NCBI GenBank assembly: GCA_051530055.1
Contig: CM121343.1
Span: 6,634,001-6,698,000, forward strand
From: Neoechinorhynchus agilis
Taxonomy: Eukaryota > Acanthocephala
Length of the DNA stretch: 64,000 nt
Direction of reading: 5' to 3'
The position numbers and the translations under genes were made by a program. Positions 1 through 11,730 of this stretch are shown piece after piece (within the stretch, counting starts at the first letter, position 1; each line of letters begins with the position of its first letter). The notes under the pieces are model-generated. The model did no database searches. It was given only the letters and a program-made list of their open reading frames with translations, and was not told the DNA's origin.

Positions 1-437
1 TCCGACGAGCTTTGAAACGTCTTTAATAAAACGTTCTCTGAGCGTCGAAGACTAAAACAACAAATTCTGTTGTTTAGAGTTGAAATACTTTACGGTTCGG
101 GATAATAGATTAAATTTGTGGTTTTGGTGTCCGACGAGCTTTGAAACGTCTTTAATAAAACGTTCTCTGAGCGTCGAAGACTAAAACAACAAATTCTGTT
201 GCGTAGAGTTAAAATACTTTACGAATTGGAATAATAGATTAAATTTGTTGTTTTGGTGTCCGACGAGCTTCGAAACGTCCTTATTAAAACGTTCTCTGCG
301 CGTCGAAGACTAAAACAACAAATTCTGTTGTGTAGAGTTAAAATAATTTACGAATTGGGATAATAGATTAAATTTGTTGTTTTGGTGTTTAACGAGCTTT
401 GAAACGTCTTCTACCGGGCGGAAACCAGAACAACAAA
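1..437. repeat. 129-bp tandem repeat, about 3.4 copies, in SDHA intron
   Basis: Units start at about 1, 130 and 259, with a diverged partial copy from about 389. Each begins with CCGACGAG, then GAAACGTCTTTAATAAAACG, and later an ACTAAAACAACAAA tract that can pair with the TTTGTTGTTTTGGT tract near the end of the unit. The array lies between the window edge and the splice acceptor at 629-630, so it is intronic if the SDHA gene continues upstream. The CCGACGAG core recurs in foldback elements at 7.4, 28.7 and 46.2 kb. Confidence 0.9.
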
Positions 438-630
438 TTTGAGAGTAAAGACAATTTCTCCTATAAGACGATTTTTATCGAAACTGCCTTTTAATAATGT
501 TTTAAGGGTGTTTGTGGGCACTAAGAATTCAGGTTTCAAATTCAGAAATCTTTTTGAACGATCAAAGTTTGGTAAATTGTTGGAGCATTTATATTATTGC
601 CCTTTCCTTTTTAATCTTTACTGACTTCAG

Positions 631-2016
631 TTGATTATCTCTGCCTTAATGGCTCAAAATTCAACTAATTCGAGTCCTCAGTGCTTGGGTGCAATCTGTA
701 TTAATCTTGAAGATGGAGTATTTCATCGCTTTCACGCTGGCAATACGATTATAGCCACCGGTGGGGCCGGTCGTGCTTATTTCTCGTGTACTTCTGCTCA
801 TACCTGCACTGGTGACGGCACAGCCATGGTGACCAGAGCCAACTTGCCTAATCAAGATCAAGAATTTGTTCAATTCCATCCGACTGGCATATATGGCGCT
901 GGATGTTTGATGACCGAAGGATGTCGCGGTGAAGGCGGCTACTTGATAAATTCGGACGGAGTTAGGTTTATGGAGAAATACGCACCAAACGCAAAGGACT
1001 TAGCTAGCCGCGATGTAGTATCCCGTGCAATGACAATTGAGATAAGAGAAGGACGAGGTGTTGGTAAGAACCGAGATCATATTTACCTCAAACTTAATCA
1101 TTTGGATCCCAAACTCCTTCAAGAAAGATTGCCGGGTATATCTGAGACTGCTATGGTTTTCTCTGGAGTAGATGTCACTAAGGAACCCATACCTGTGATC
1201 CCTACGGTCCACTACAACATGGGTGGTGTTCCAACCGACTACAAAGGCCGGGTTATTACGTACGACGAAGAAGCGAGACGAGACATAGTCGTCCGGGGTC
1301 TTCTCGCATGCGGCGAAGCTGCGAGTGCTTCTGTTCATGGCGCGAATCGACTTGGTGCTAATTCTTTGCTTGATCTAATTGTTTTTGGCGAGGTTTGTGC
1401 GGATACGATAGCCGAGGTGGCTAAACCAGGAGATCCACTGGTACCCCTTCCGTCTAATGCCGGTGAAGCATCGATTGCCAATGTTGATCACTTAAGGCGA
1501 ACGTCGAAATTGTCCGATTCTACGCCAACTGGATCATCCACAGCTCGACTTCGATTAAAAATGCAACAAACAATGCAGAAGCACGCCGCTGTATTTAGAG
1601 AAGGAGAGACACTTAAGAAAGGATGTGAGTTAATGAAGGATTTGTACGAAGAAGTCGATCGGGAATTGGTTGTTAGAGACCGCAGTCTAATCTGGAACTC
1701 CGATTTAATCGAAGCGCTTGAACTTCAGAACCTTATGTTGAACGCTGTTCAGACTGTTGAAGGCGCGTATGCACGCAAGGAGAGCAGAGGGGCTCATGCG
1801 AGAGAAGATTTCAAGCAAAGAGTCGACGAATTAGACTATTCAAAACCTCTCGAGGGACAACAGCAAAAACCATTTGAACAACATTGGCGAAAGCATACTC
1901 TTGCCCGTACTGATGTCAAAACGGGAAAAGTCACTCTCAGCTATCGCCCAGTCATTGATAAAACCCTTGACGTAGAAAAAGTCAAAACTGTTCCGCCGTT
2001 CCCTAGAAAGTACTAA
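631..2016 (+). CDS. SDHA: Succinate dehydrogenase flavoprotein subunit, mitochondrial (3' exon, partial)
   Basis: Catalytic FAD-binding subunit of respiratory complex II; it oxidises succinate to fumarate in the mitochondrial matrix and passes electrons to the iron-sulfur subunit. The open frame gives about 461 residues matching roughly the C-terminal two thirds of the family. Visible motifs: [20 protein letters not shown] (about 42-61), [11 protein letters not shown] (81-91), TEGCRGEGG (95-103), SRDVVSR (116-122), PTVHYNMGG (181-189), [14 protein letters not shown] (226-239) and [12 protein letters not shown] near the C-terminus. The N-terminal FAD dinucleotide fold and transit peptide are absent. 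The exon begins after a clear acceptor (CTGACTTCAG, 621-630), so 5' exons lie outside the window. Stop TAA at 2014-2016; an AATAAA signal follows at about 2042. No frameshift or missing catalytic residue was seen. Confidence 0.96.
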   Translation: MIISALMAQNSTNSSPQCLGAICINLEDGVFHRFHAGNTIIATGGAGRAYFSCTSAHTCTGDGTAMVTRANLPNQDQEFVQFHPTGIYGAGCLMTEGCRGEGGYLINSDGVRFMEKYAPNAKDLASRDVVSRAMTIEIREGRGVGKNRDHIYLKLNHLDPKLLQERLPGISETAMVFSGVDVTKEPIPVIPTVHYNMGGVPTDYKGRVITYDEEARRDIVVRGLLACGEAASASVHGANRLGANSLLDLIVFGEVCADTIAEVAKPGDPLVPLPSNAGEASIANVDHLRRTSKLSDSTPTGSSTARLRLKMQQTMQKHAAVFREGETLKKGCELMKDLYEEVDRELVVRDRSLIWNSDLIEALELQNLMLNAVQTVEGAYARKESRGAHAREDFKQRVDELDYSKPLEGQQQKPFEQHWRKHTLARTDVKTGKVTLSYRPVIDKTLDVEKVKTVPPFPRKY

Positions 2017-2741
2017 GAACATATCGCCTAATAGTCAGCCGAATAAAAACAGATTTCACTGCAGACTTACAGAGAAAGTCTTAGTATTAAACATTCCCAT
2101 CCGTGATAAGATCTATAATAGGCATCAATAACACTCCAAGTTGGAGCTTCGGGCGATTCCTTAGGACGGATAAGCAATCGCTTCTTTGGGTGGTTAATTT
2201 ATGGGATTTTTTAGAATTGATTGCATTTGAAACCTGAACGCCGAAACTTTGTGAAGTGACGAACTTGTGAATCCAAGATACGAGGATCGAAATATTGAAT
2301 GTAATTATTAGTTGCAGTTTCTTAAAAGTTTAACTAGCTAACCATATTCTCTATGGCCAAAATTAATCTTTGAGGGTATCAAGTGAATTTCGACTTTTCT
2401 TGCCTTACAGTGAGCATTAAAGTTAGACAAAATGAAATGTTTTTTATTTCATAATCTCGTTTTATTGAGAATCGAAACCTGTGGTAAGACGAATTCGTTT
2501 TATTATTTGCCAAAATCAAGCAATTGCCCAGACGTTATAGGGCGAAGGCTAGGCAAATCAATGAGCTATATCTGTAGGTCTAAAACCAAATTATCTATAA
2601 TTAAGACACGCAGCGAAATATTTATAAAGATTTGTTAAGCAAAAAACCTTCTTAGTACTCCTTGGCTCATTAGTGAGAATGAGTTAAACACACACCTCTT
2701 AAACGCTTCAAAGAGATAATTATAGTATTGGTTTTCTATCG
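2017..2741. other. Intergenic, no gene seen
   Basis: AT-rich sequence after the SDHA polyadenylation signal. The only sizeable open frame (about 2432-2638) has no recognisable content and no coding character. No RNA gene or repeat was recognised. Confidence 0.6.
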
Positions 2742-2996
2742 TTAAATCGCATATTCATTGTTAGTTCTTAAGACTCGATGACACCAAGGATGCTTGGCAC
2801 AATGCTTTTTCATTTCCAACCATTCGCTTCGACCAATGTCCGCACGTGGATACCATTGACTGAGTAGAACATCTTTGTATTCGTTTTCGGAGATGAAGCT
2901 CGAATCAAAGATAATTGGTCCAAATTTGTTGTGAGTAAATGCCGCACTCGTTGAGATCAGTGCTGACATTAAGATCAAAAAGGCTGCTGCGTTCAT
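2742..2996 (-). CDS. Small secreted protein, 84 aa, function unknown
   Basis: An 84-residue open frame with an in-frame ATG at 2996. The first 19 or so residues (MNAAAFLILMSALISTSAA) form a good signal peptide with a hydrophobic core and small residues at the likely cleavage site. The mature part of about 65 residues is hydrophilic and has only two cysteines (CAKHPWCHR), which could form one disulfide. No family is recognised. A CTATAC element lies some 40 bases upstream on the coding strand, a weak TATA candidate. A secreted peptide is inferred from the leader only; the short length leaves some chance of a fortuitous frame. Confidence 0.5.
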   Translation of the reverse strand: MNAAAFLILMSALISTSAAFTHNKFGPIIFDSSFISENEYKDVLLSQWYPRADIGRSEWLEMKKHCAKHPWCHRVLRTNNEYAI

Positions 2997-5481
2997 CTTT
3001 CGACAATATTCTCGTTTTTCGAATCAAACACCTTTTGTATAGTTGAGCAGTTGACTCAGATAAAAATAACTTAAAAGAAACGCTCGGCTTTGAAACAATG
3101 AATCAGTCTTGACGATAGAGTTTGCGATTTAGTCGCTTTAAAAACGAATTTTGTAAGCATGAACGTTCTTTGCAAGATAAAATTTCCCGAATATTCAGAA
3201 ATGAAGGTTGTATGACCTAAGACAATTGCATTTGGAACGCTCAGAATTATCCGCCAATGCTTATAAAAGATGATTGATTATGGCGGAAAATTAAAGGAAT
3301 TATTCGGTTATTCTGGTACAATCTCGTACGCGTTTATCGAGGCTGTAAAAGTGTTTAATCCATGAAAAAAGGCACGAGGTTGTGCGTCCGAAATATCGGA
3401 TTTAATTTTTCCACCACAAAAACGAGCATGAGTAGTTCAATACAATTTTGGACGCTTTGAAATTAATCCAACCAAACGGATTGCGGCGTTGTTTATAAGA
3501 CTAATTGAATAAATTCGTTTTTGTGGCTTTGATTTTTAAAATTTTACGTTTAGCTTTCAAATGATGATCAGTCTCCCTCGAAATTGAGATCCTTGAGGCT
3601 AATTGAACATTTTCGCGTTGGATGGATGGTGGATAGGATGTTCAATTGGTATTGCTCGCAAAATAGCGCCAAGTAACTCCCGAAAAAACTATTTTTACCG
3701 GCAAATCTCAAACCGATCTAATTTCTCATATCATTTCTGAATCGAACCTTCACATTTCTCTTACTAAAGAATAAAAACAAATCGATGAATTTGGAATTGC
3801 GGTGAAGATATTCCCGGTAAAAAGGTACTTTACCTTTCAAACCTCATCATCCCGAAATATTTTCTATTTATGATTAATCCATAGTCTAAAATATCAACTA
3901 AACAGCCGATTAGATTTCGTTTTTCATTCTTGTAAACATCCCGACGTCGCCAGAATACTGGCAGCGTTCCCTCGGTGTATCGCGATTCGTTGAGTGAGGA
4001 AATTTCTCGAGCGCGGTTCCCCCGTCATCCTCTTCGTCCCAAATCGTCGAGGTCCCAAGACTCCATGCGTTTCCACGGCAAAAGGGACGAAATGGTAATT
4101 CCTTAGGAGCTCTCTATATTTTGAACGCTTTCGTTCCTCAGCTACGACCGCTGAACCTCCAGGGCTCTTTTTTGAAAAAAGGGAAAATTACAGGGTCGCA
4201 TCCCATAAAAGCGGTTTCCCCTCCCGCCATGGACCATTATGAACTTTATTCAAAAATGATGAATCCCACGGATCTTTTGGATCTCAACTGCGTCATGAAA
4301 GTAGCAACTTTGATTCTGCCGTAGACGAGGCCATTTCCTTTGGAACAAAGTCGATGTTCATCGAGATTGAACATCGGTGAACCTTTAAATTCGGGTTATT
4401 GATCGTTGGTGTCCTCAAAACTCCCTTGGCGTGTGCTCAAGTGCACCGAATCAGTTCTATTTTTTATTATTATTCATAAATACGAGAAATCGTGCAAGGT
4501 TCAATCACCAAGAGAAAGCCCGTCGAGATGATGGAGATAATTCCCCATTTTATCGGTATATTTCGAAAGAAGAAGCCTTATCGGTCATCTGAAAGGATTT
4601 GCTTGGTATTACATGGACCGATGACTGATTAGGCTCCCGCTTTCCAAAAATTTTAATTCAATAAAATATTATTTTATCTTATGCATGGCACACAGCTCAC
4701 TGATATCTCGGATTAGAGAAGCTCATAAAATCACACTTAAAACCGTACGATTATGAGTTTAAGGTACGAATTTTCCGGATCCCCTCCAAGGAGACTCATC
4801 CGTGAGTTTCGCCCTTCAGCGATACGTCGTCCCCTTTGGTTATTAGTCATCGGCGATGATCGATTATGAACCTTTTGACCCTGAAAAGGGGATTCGGGTT
4901 TTTTGCAAAGATTACGAAAAATTGTTTTTGGATTCATTGGTTTTTAGTTGGCTTCTCAACAGAATACATTCCAAACGTTCTCGAATCATTGAACCGTTGA
5001 TATATTGTCTGGAAGCATTTCCGCTAAGTAGTGGCTTTAATTTAACGAGTCTGAAGACTCGCTGAATTTCGGCACAAAACGATTTTCGGATCGGGACAGA
5101 GTGGCGCATTTGTCTACAGAGTCACTTTTTCGTAGTCTTTGCATTAAAAACCTCCGAAACAGTAGGATAATTACACTGAAAAAAGTCAAGTTGAGATTGT
5201 CCCAAAGATCGCAATATTGAGAATCGCGTTTATAAATTGAAAACCGGATGAAATCTCATTATCCACCTTAGGCGAATTAATTTTCGCAGTGCAACGAAAT
5301 TCTTTTATAAGCATGAGAAATCTCGGTTTTTTTAACTTGGTGAGAACTTTAAATAATAATTCTAATCGTAAATCGACGAATGAGCACAAATTCTCAATTG
5401 CGATTTCGATTTGAAGTACTATTTTCTTAACTCTGAATCTAACGAAATCTCATTTGCAGATAGATATTCCCTAATTGATCG
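2997..5481. other. Long intergenic region with degenerate inverted repeats
   Basis: No convincing gene in 2.5 kb on either strand; the short open frames have no recognisable domains. Around 3390-3410 there is a CCGAAATATCGG motif that recurs across the window. Around 3690-3825 two TTACCGG / CCGGTAA tracts lie in inverted orientation, suggesting an old foldback element. A 3' splice site (CATTTGCAG) ends at about 5459, just before the rabenosyn start. Confidence 0.5.
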
Positions 5482-6850
5482 ATGGAGGGTTTCTTATGTC
5501 CAATATGTCTATGTGATCTCGGCCGGCCTGATTTCCTGCAGACTCATTTCGAACAAGTGCATGGTGGTGGTGGTGGCACTGCACCGAATGATGATATGTT
5601 CACGATTAAATCATTGATTAATCGTGCAAAAGACAAACTTCGCAGTACTGTGTCCAATCCTGCAAGTTCAACCGCAAATAATGAAAGTTCATCCTTAAGT
5701 ACAAGTAATAGTTATATTGACGGCATTATTCATGCCGAACAAGAAGACATCGTTACCCGTAGTAGAACAAGTTTGTTTCTAAGCAGCCGGGGAACCCGAT
5801 CAAGCTATCGACAATCATTGAACATCCAGATGATTCGTAAGCTAGAAAAACTTGTAGATTTGTTGAAGCGGAGAAATCAATATTCTAGACGTAATTTAAG
5901 AGTTATGGAGAAACATATTACCGCTTGGGCTGACGATCGTGACATTAATAGGTGCCCCGATTGTTCATCTCAATTCAATTTGAGTCGCAGAAGGCATCAT
6001 TGCCGTTTCTGTGGTTTCGTTATGTGTTCAAAGTGTTCAAAATTCCTTGATTTGAAACGAGCGTGTGATCTACTCAATGTGCTGAACAATCACGTCGTCG
6101 ATAATATGTCATTGGAAAACAATTCTTTGGGAACATCGAGTTCACCTAATAACTCCACTCGATCAGTAATCTCGACGGCACTTAGCACTTTCATAATTGC
6201 ACCGATCGATAACTCGAATGATTTTATTAGATCGCATCGATTTTCAATTTCTGTATTGAAAGTCATGTGCTAGAATATGCATGACTTGTGACGATGACTT
6301 AAATGAAGCAATTTCATGTGGAAGCCGCAAATCGAACAGTGTTTTCATTGGAAACTCATCTAATGCCTTATCGGTGACAAATCACTCAAAAAACTCAATG
6401 GTCCATGTTCTATTCAATCGGTTGAAGATTTTAATATCACAAGATGTCCACAACGACGACCATAATCGAAATGCAGATAAAATAAGAAACATTATAACCG
6501 AAATCGATCAGTACTTAGCAGATAAAAAAAGCCGTAAACCTTCTATTTCTCACAGGGAACAAATAGTTCTTAACAACGTTAAGTCATTCGCTATTTTATC
6601 CCTCAGAGAAATTCTTACAAAGGCGAATGCTGTTTCAAATGAACTCAAAGAGCCTACAGAACTGAAGAGTGACCGAGAAATCGGTGAGTTGGATAATCTT
6701 TTAGAGGATCAAATTGATCGCACCTATCAAAGAATGGAAGCTGCTAAAAGGTGCCGCAAATTCGATGACGCGGCGATGTTGCAAGCAAGTCTTGATCAAT
6801 TAACGATCGATAGAGAAAAATTGAAAACGTACTCAAACAGAAACTCGTAG
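5482..6850 (+). CDS. RBSN: Rabenosyn-5 (FYVE-domain Rab effector), two exons
   Basis: Endosomal Rab4/Rab5 effector that binds PI(3)P and works with VPS45 in early-endosome fusion and recycling. Exon 1 (5482-6165) encodes an N-terminal C2H2 finger (CPIC...THFEQVH, residues 6-27), then the WADDRDINRCPDC and RRRHHCRFCG segments of the FYVE domain. Exon 2 (6263-6850) supplies the last FYVE cysteine pair (CMTC) and ends with a helical LLEDQIDRTYQRMEAAKR segment like the Rab5-binding C-terminus. The proposed intron is 6166-6262 (97 bp, GTAATC to GAAAG, phase 0); reading straight through hits a stop at 6271. Total about 424 aa, shorter than vertebrate proteins; no NPF motifs were seen. The start is the ATG of MEGFLCPICL, matching the family N-terminus. 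Intron ends are inferred; the acceptor is weak. Confidence 0.88.
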
Positions 6851-7398
6851 CAGTAAATTTGTAAAACGTATACTTCAGTCTTAAAGAAATTGTTCATTAT
6901 AAAACCATCATAAAACCCGATTGTTATCAAAATTTATCACGCCAAGGCCTTCCTTAAATGTTTTGTAATGAAATTTATGAAAATTTAGCAAGTAGATTCT
7001 GTTGCCGATCGTTGATAGATTATAGGGATTGAGCTTTCCTTTCATATCAGTCAGGTTTTTAAAATCCTCCAAAGATAATCATTCAAAAACACTACCGGTT
7101 GGTTGACTGTTTTTCGTTTAGTGCCAGTTTGGACCTTTTCTATACGCCATAAAATATATTCTATCCATCAATATCGCACGGGACCGGAAAGTCCCAACCT
7201 CACAAGCTCTCCTGCAAACAATAATCCGCCAAATCCTACCTGAACGGACATCCCACGACTGGATATCCTCACCCGAACTAGCATCCCTCCGACCGGATAT
7301 TCCCACCCGAACGGACACCCCCCGGATATTCATACTCCACATAGCCCGCAATCCACTCAAAAATCAAAAACCGCGTGTTTATGACGACCCAAAAGTTG
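6851..7398. other. Intergenic, no gene seen
   Basis: About 550 bases after rabenosyn. A slightly GC-richer stretch at about 7170-7350 has irregular repeats of an ACCGGATAT / CGAACGGAC type. The minus-strand frame there (7118-7360) has no recognisable content. Confidence 0.5.
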
Positions 7399-7556
7399 AT
7401 GGGTGTAAAAATGTCGATATGTGAGCTACCGGGGAAAAGACGTTTCGTACCTCGTCGGGTTCATCATCAGCTTGTTCGTTACCGACGAGGTTCGAAACGT
7501 CTTTAATAAATAATCATTTACCGGGTGTAAACCTAAACAATAATTCATGGGTGTAA
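7399..7556. mobile_element. Short foldback element of the CGACGAGG family, flanked by 10-bp direct repeat
   Basis: ATGGGTGTAA occurs at 7399-7408 and 7547-7556. Between them lies a near-perfect inverted repeat: GACGTTTCGTACCTCGTCGG and, further on, CCGACGAGGTTCGAAACGTC (19 of 20 paired). The right end (AACAATAATTC) abuts the right direct repeat; the left end begins GTCGATATGTGAGCTACCGG about four bases after the left repeat. The same two ends are found in the copy near 28.7 kb, where they are inverted relative to this one. No coding capacity. Confidence 0.75.
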
Positions 7557-7685
7557 TCTTTTAAGCACAAATAATAAAACGTGTTATTGAAATGGATTAT
7601 CCTGACACTTTAAGAGTAAGGTAAACCGTACCTTAAATTCATTAAACATGCTTAAAAAGTTTCCATTGAAAGTTTAACTGCGCCG

Positions 7686-9680
7686 ACGACACGGATGCCA
7701 CCACCACTGACAACACCGTTGCCACTTCCACCGACGACACCGATGCCACTTCCACCGACGACACCGATGCCACTTCCACCGACGACACCGATGCCACCTC
7801 CACCGACGACACCGATGACACCACCACCGACGACACCGACGCCAGCACCACCGACGACACCGATGACACCACCACCGACGACACCGATGCCACCTCCACC
7901 GACGACACCGATGACACCACCACCGACGACACCGATGCCACCACCACCGACGACACCGACGCCAGCACCACCGACGACACCGATGACACCACCACCGACG
8001 ACACCGACGCCAGCACCACCGACGACACCGATGCCACCTCCACCGACGACACCGATGACACCTCCACCGACGACACCGATGACACCACCACCGACGACAC
8101 CGATGCCACCTCCACCGACGACACCGACGCCAGCACCACCGACGACACCGATGACACCACCACCGACGACACCGACGCCAGCACCACCGACGACACCGAT
8201 GACACCACCACCGACGACACCGACGCCAGCACCACCGACGACACCGATGCCACTTCCACCGACGACACCGATGCCACCTCCACCGACGACACCGATGACA
8301 CCACCACCGACGACACCGACGCCAGCACCACCGACGACACCGATGCCACTTCCACCGACGACACCGATGCCACCTCCACCGACGACACCGATGCCAGCAC
8401 CACCGACGACACCGACGCCAGCACCACCGACGACACCGATGCCACTTCCACCGACGACACCTATGCCACCTCCACCGACGACACCGATGACACCACCACC
8501 GACGACACCGACGCCAGCACCACCGACGACACCGATGCCACTTCCACCGACGACACCGATGCCACCTCCACCGACGACACCGATGCCAGCACCACCGACG
8601 ACACCGACGCCAGCACCACCGACGACACCGATGACACCACCACCGACGACACCGATGCCACCTCCACCGACGACACCGATGACACCACCACCGACGACAC
8701 CGATGCCACCTCCACCGACGACACCGATGACACCACCACCGACGACACCGACGCCAGCACCACCGACGACACCGATGACACCACCACCGACGACACCGAC
8801 GCCAGCACCACCGACGACACCGATGCCACTTCCACCGACGACACCGATGCCACCTCCACCGACGACACCGATGACACCACCACCGACGACACCGATGCCA
8901 CCTCCACCGATGACACCACCACCGACGACACCGACGCCAGCACCACCGACGACACCGACGCCAGCACCACCGACGACACCGATGCCACCACCACCGACGA
9001 CACCGATGCCAGCACCACCGACGACACCGATGCCACTTCCACCGACGACACCGATGCCACCTCCACCGACGACACCGATGACACCACCACCGACGACACC
9101 GACGCCAGCACCACCGACGACACCGATGACACCACCACCGACGACACCGATGACACCACCACCGACGACACCGATGCCACCTCCACCGACGACACCGATG
9201 ACACCACCACCGACGACACCGACGCCAGCACCACCGACGACACCGATGACACCACCACCGACGACACCGACGCCAGCACCACCGACGACACCGATGCCAC
9301 TTCTACCGACGACACCGATGCCACCTCCACCGACGACACCGATGACACCACCACCGACGACACCGATGCCACCTCCACCGACGACACCGATGCCAGCACC
9401 ACCGACGACACCGACGCCAGCACCACCGACGACACCGATGACACCACCACCGACGACACCGACGCCAGCACCACCGACGACACCGATGACACCACCACCG
9501 ACGACACCGACGCCAGCACCACCGACGACACCGATGCCACTTCCACCGACGACACCGATGCCACCACCACCGACGACACCGATGCCACCTCCACCGACGA
9601 CACCGATGCCAGCACCACCGACGACACCGATGCCACTTCCACCGACGACACCGATGCCACCACTAACGACACTGGCGCCG
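7686..9680. repeat. 24-bp minisatellite, about 82 units
   Basis: Direct repeat of a 24-bp unit of the form CCACCGACGACACCGATG plus six variable bases. Because 24 is a multiple of three and the unit has no stop in several frames, very long open frames exist on both strands: on + a Pro/Thr frame (7695-9794, [12 protein letters not shown] octapeptides), on - a VASVSSVE type and a GIGVVGGG type. On + the units fall into four main variants (MPLP, MPPP, MTPP, TPAP), often in the order MPLP-MPPP-MTPP-TPAP. One 9-bp deletion near 8910 keeps the frame. No signal peptide or non-repeat domain supports a real protein, and the + frame ends in retroelement sequence. Confidence 0.93.
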
Positions 9681-9699
9681 TACCCTCGCTTCCAAAGCG

Positions 9700-11730
9700 A
9701 GCCAAGTGAAGAGAACAACGTCAATGTGATTGTTTCAACTTCATCAGCGAAGGGTCAGGATTCTGTGAGGTTTGTGATGGGATTTTCTCCTTGACGAAAA
9801 CGGGAGTTCTTAGGGTCCACAGACCCCGTAATTCACGCTGCGGTGGTTCCTGTTTATCTTCCAAGTCCATTGGTGGTGTGCGTCAAAATCCTATCACGAC
9901 ATCACCAGTAAAAAATGAAATTCCATTTGTAGGGAATATTGTGCGAGTTCTGCCCAGGAACGTTCTGAAAAGAATCCCAACGGGCGCGCGATATCAGGCC
10001 TCAAAGAGATTCCCCGCGTCTCTTTGCGTTCCCTTGACTAGTCTTTTCCGCCGGTGATGTTTCTGAAGGATCTCTCTGACAACAAAAATAAAAGAGTGAA
10101 TAAGTTCTTTTGACGAAAATTTTACTCAATGCCTTTCGACAAGATGCGGACTACGTCAGGAGTGTGTCCAGGAGCGTAACCACCGCCGAAACTCAAATCG
10201 GTCGCTTGTTGAACGCGTTTCTTCGAAACTCGCAGACGGAGATGTCAGAGGAGCACTTCGTCTTTTATCATCAATGGACAGTTTTGTCAAAGATAACGAA
10301 GAAACTTTACGAACTTTTCGTTCCTAACATCCCAGTGACGGCGGTCGGCAGTATTTCGTGAAATCCTCCTCCTTCGATACGGTCCCCTATGTTTTATCAT
10401 CGAAATCAGAAGTGAAGATGGCAATTTCCTCTTTTGTTAACGGATCAGCTCACGGGCTTGACGGGCTGCGGCCCCAACACCAAAAGGCTATGACTTCCTT
10501 TTCAGTAGGTGACGCCCCCCCCGTGAAAAAGGAAGGTGGGATTCGTCTCATTGCAATTGGAACAACTCTGCGGTGCTTAACAGCAAAAAATTTTAAATAA
10601 AAGGATCGCGAAAAAAGGAGAGATGCTGCTGTACATCTTGTGGCGCAGAGGCGATTGTTCATTCACTCCGCAAGTTCATTACCGGGAACTCAAAGCCTTC
10701 AAAATGCATTCAACACTGTTCACCGAGCAGATTTGCTCGAAGTAGTTAGAGATCACGCGCCAGAAGCATTTCGCTATTTCATTAATACCCACGGGACTTC
10801 AGCTCCCTTGTATTTCAATAACCACGTTTTGTGATCAGAAAGAGGAGTTCAACAAGGGGATCCTTTAGGTCGAATAGCCTTCTCAGTCGCAGTCAGTCCC
10901 GTCCTGCAGGCTCTGTTTATAATCGAGAACACCCTCTTCATTCCAAAACTGCTGTATAAGCTGCGCACAGCATCTTTTTTAGACATAAGGATAAGCTCGG
11001 AAAATTAGACGAGACGGTGAAAGCTTCTCTTGAGAAAACTTTAAATACTCAGCTGTCGGACGAGGCCTAGCTATGGAAGATTTCGTGGAGGCTCTTAACC
11101 TTTGGTACAGGTTGCAAACAATCAGTTTCGGACTCACCCCTGGTAGCGAAAATTCATAACTCTTTAATTTCAGACTCTAGTGAACTGAATGCGATTAGCG
11201 GCAGTCTTTACAAGAGAATCGGGTGCTTGGCTCAACGCTATCCCAATCGCTTCTGTAGGCACCATTCTCTCCGACGAGACAGTAAGGATTGCAGTGTAAC
11301 TGAAACTTGGGGTTCCGATGTGCACATCCCATCGCTGCCGTTACGGAGCGACCGTGGAACCATCGGGACGCCATGGTTTCGTTTGTCAGCAATCAGGTGT
11401 CACAGTATTCCCGTGGCGAGAAGGAAAATGCCTTCTCTGAGACGCCACGCTCGCAGCCAGCAACGTAAAATTCGCCGCTGTTAAACCGGGGGAAATACAA
11501 GAATCTGAGTCGAAAACCGCGACGCAGGACCTGGTCAAGCAATTGTCTAAGAGATTGAGACGAATCACTGGCGATCAGAGGGCAGGAGCATTCCTCGTAC
11601 AAAACATAGCCAACGGGGGAACGCTGCATCCGTCCTTTTGACCGCTACACCACGACGGCAACCAAGTGATCCAGAGCGGTGGTGTGAATGATTTCTGCTC
11701 CGAAATTTTGAAGGTAATAAATTGACTTTG
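9700..11730 (+). mobile_element. Decayed non-LTR retrotransposon (same family as the copy at 50.2-52.8 kb)
   Basis: Starts directly after the minisatellite. Recognisable pieces in order: a zinc-finger-like segment (CDCFNF, CEVCDG, TGVLRVHRPRNSRCGGS, about 9723-9850); VLPRNVLKRIPTGARY (about 9950); the reverse transcriptase start (AHGLDGLRPQ and GGIRLIAIGTTLR, 10450-10575); VVRDHAPEAFRYFINTHGTS and SERGVQQGDPLG (10740-10870); ENTLFIPKLLYKLRTASF (10925-10985); and a C-terminal piece with TATQDLVKQLSKRLRR and AGAFLVQNIANGG (11510-11620). Many frameshifts, stops and internal deletions; it is dead. The 3' end is marked by GAAGGTAATAAATTGACTTTG near 11709-11729, also seen in the fragment at 38.9-39.1 kb. 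Confidence 0.85.

Noticed and set aside
439-624. Open frame just before the SDHA exon
   Set aside because: It lies in the intron, ends before the acceptor and has no similarity to the SDHA N-terminus.
7118-7360. Minus-strand frame of 80 codons
   Set aside because: It arises from irregular GC-rich repeats and has no recognisable domain.
7642-9724. Long minus-strand frames over the 24-bp minisatellite (Val/Ser and Gly/Val repeats)
   Set aside because: They exist because the 24-bp unit has no stop in those frames; no start context, signal peptide or unique domain supports translation.
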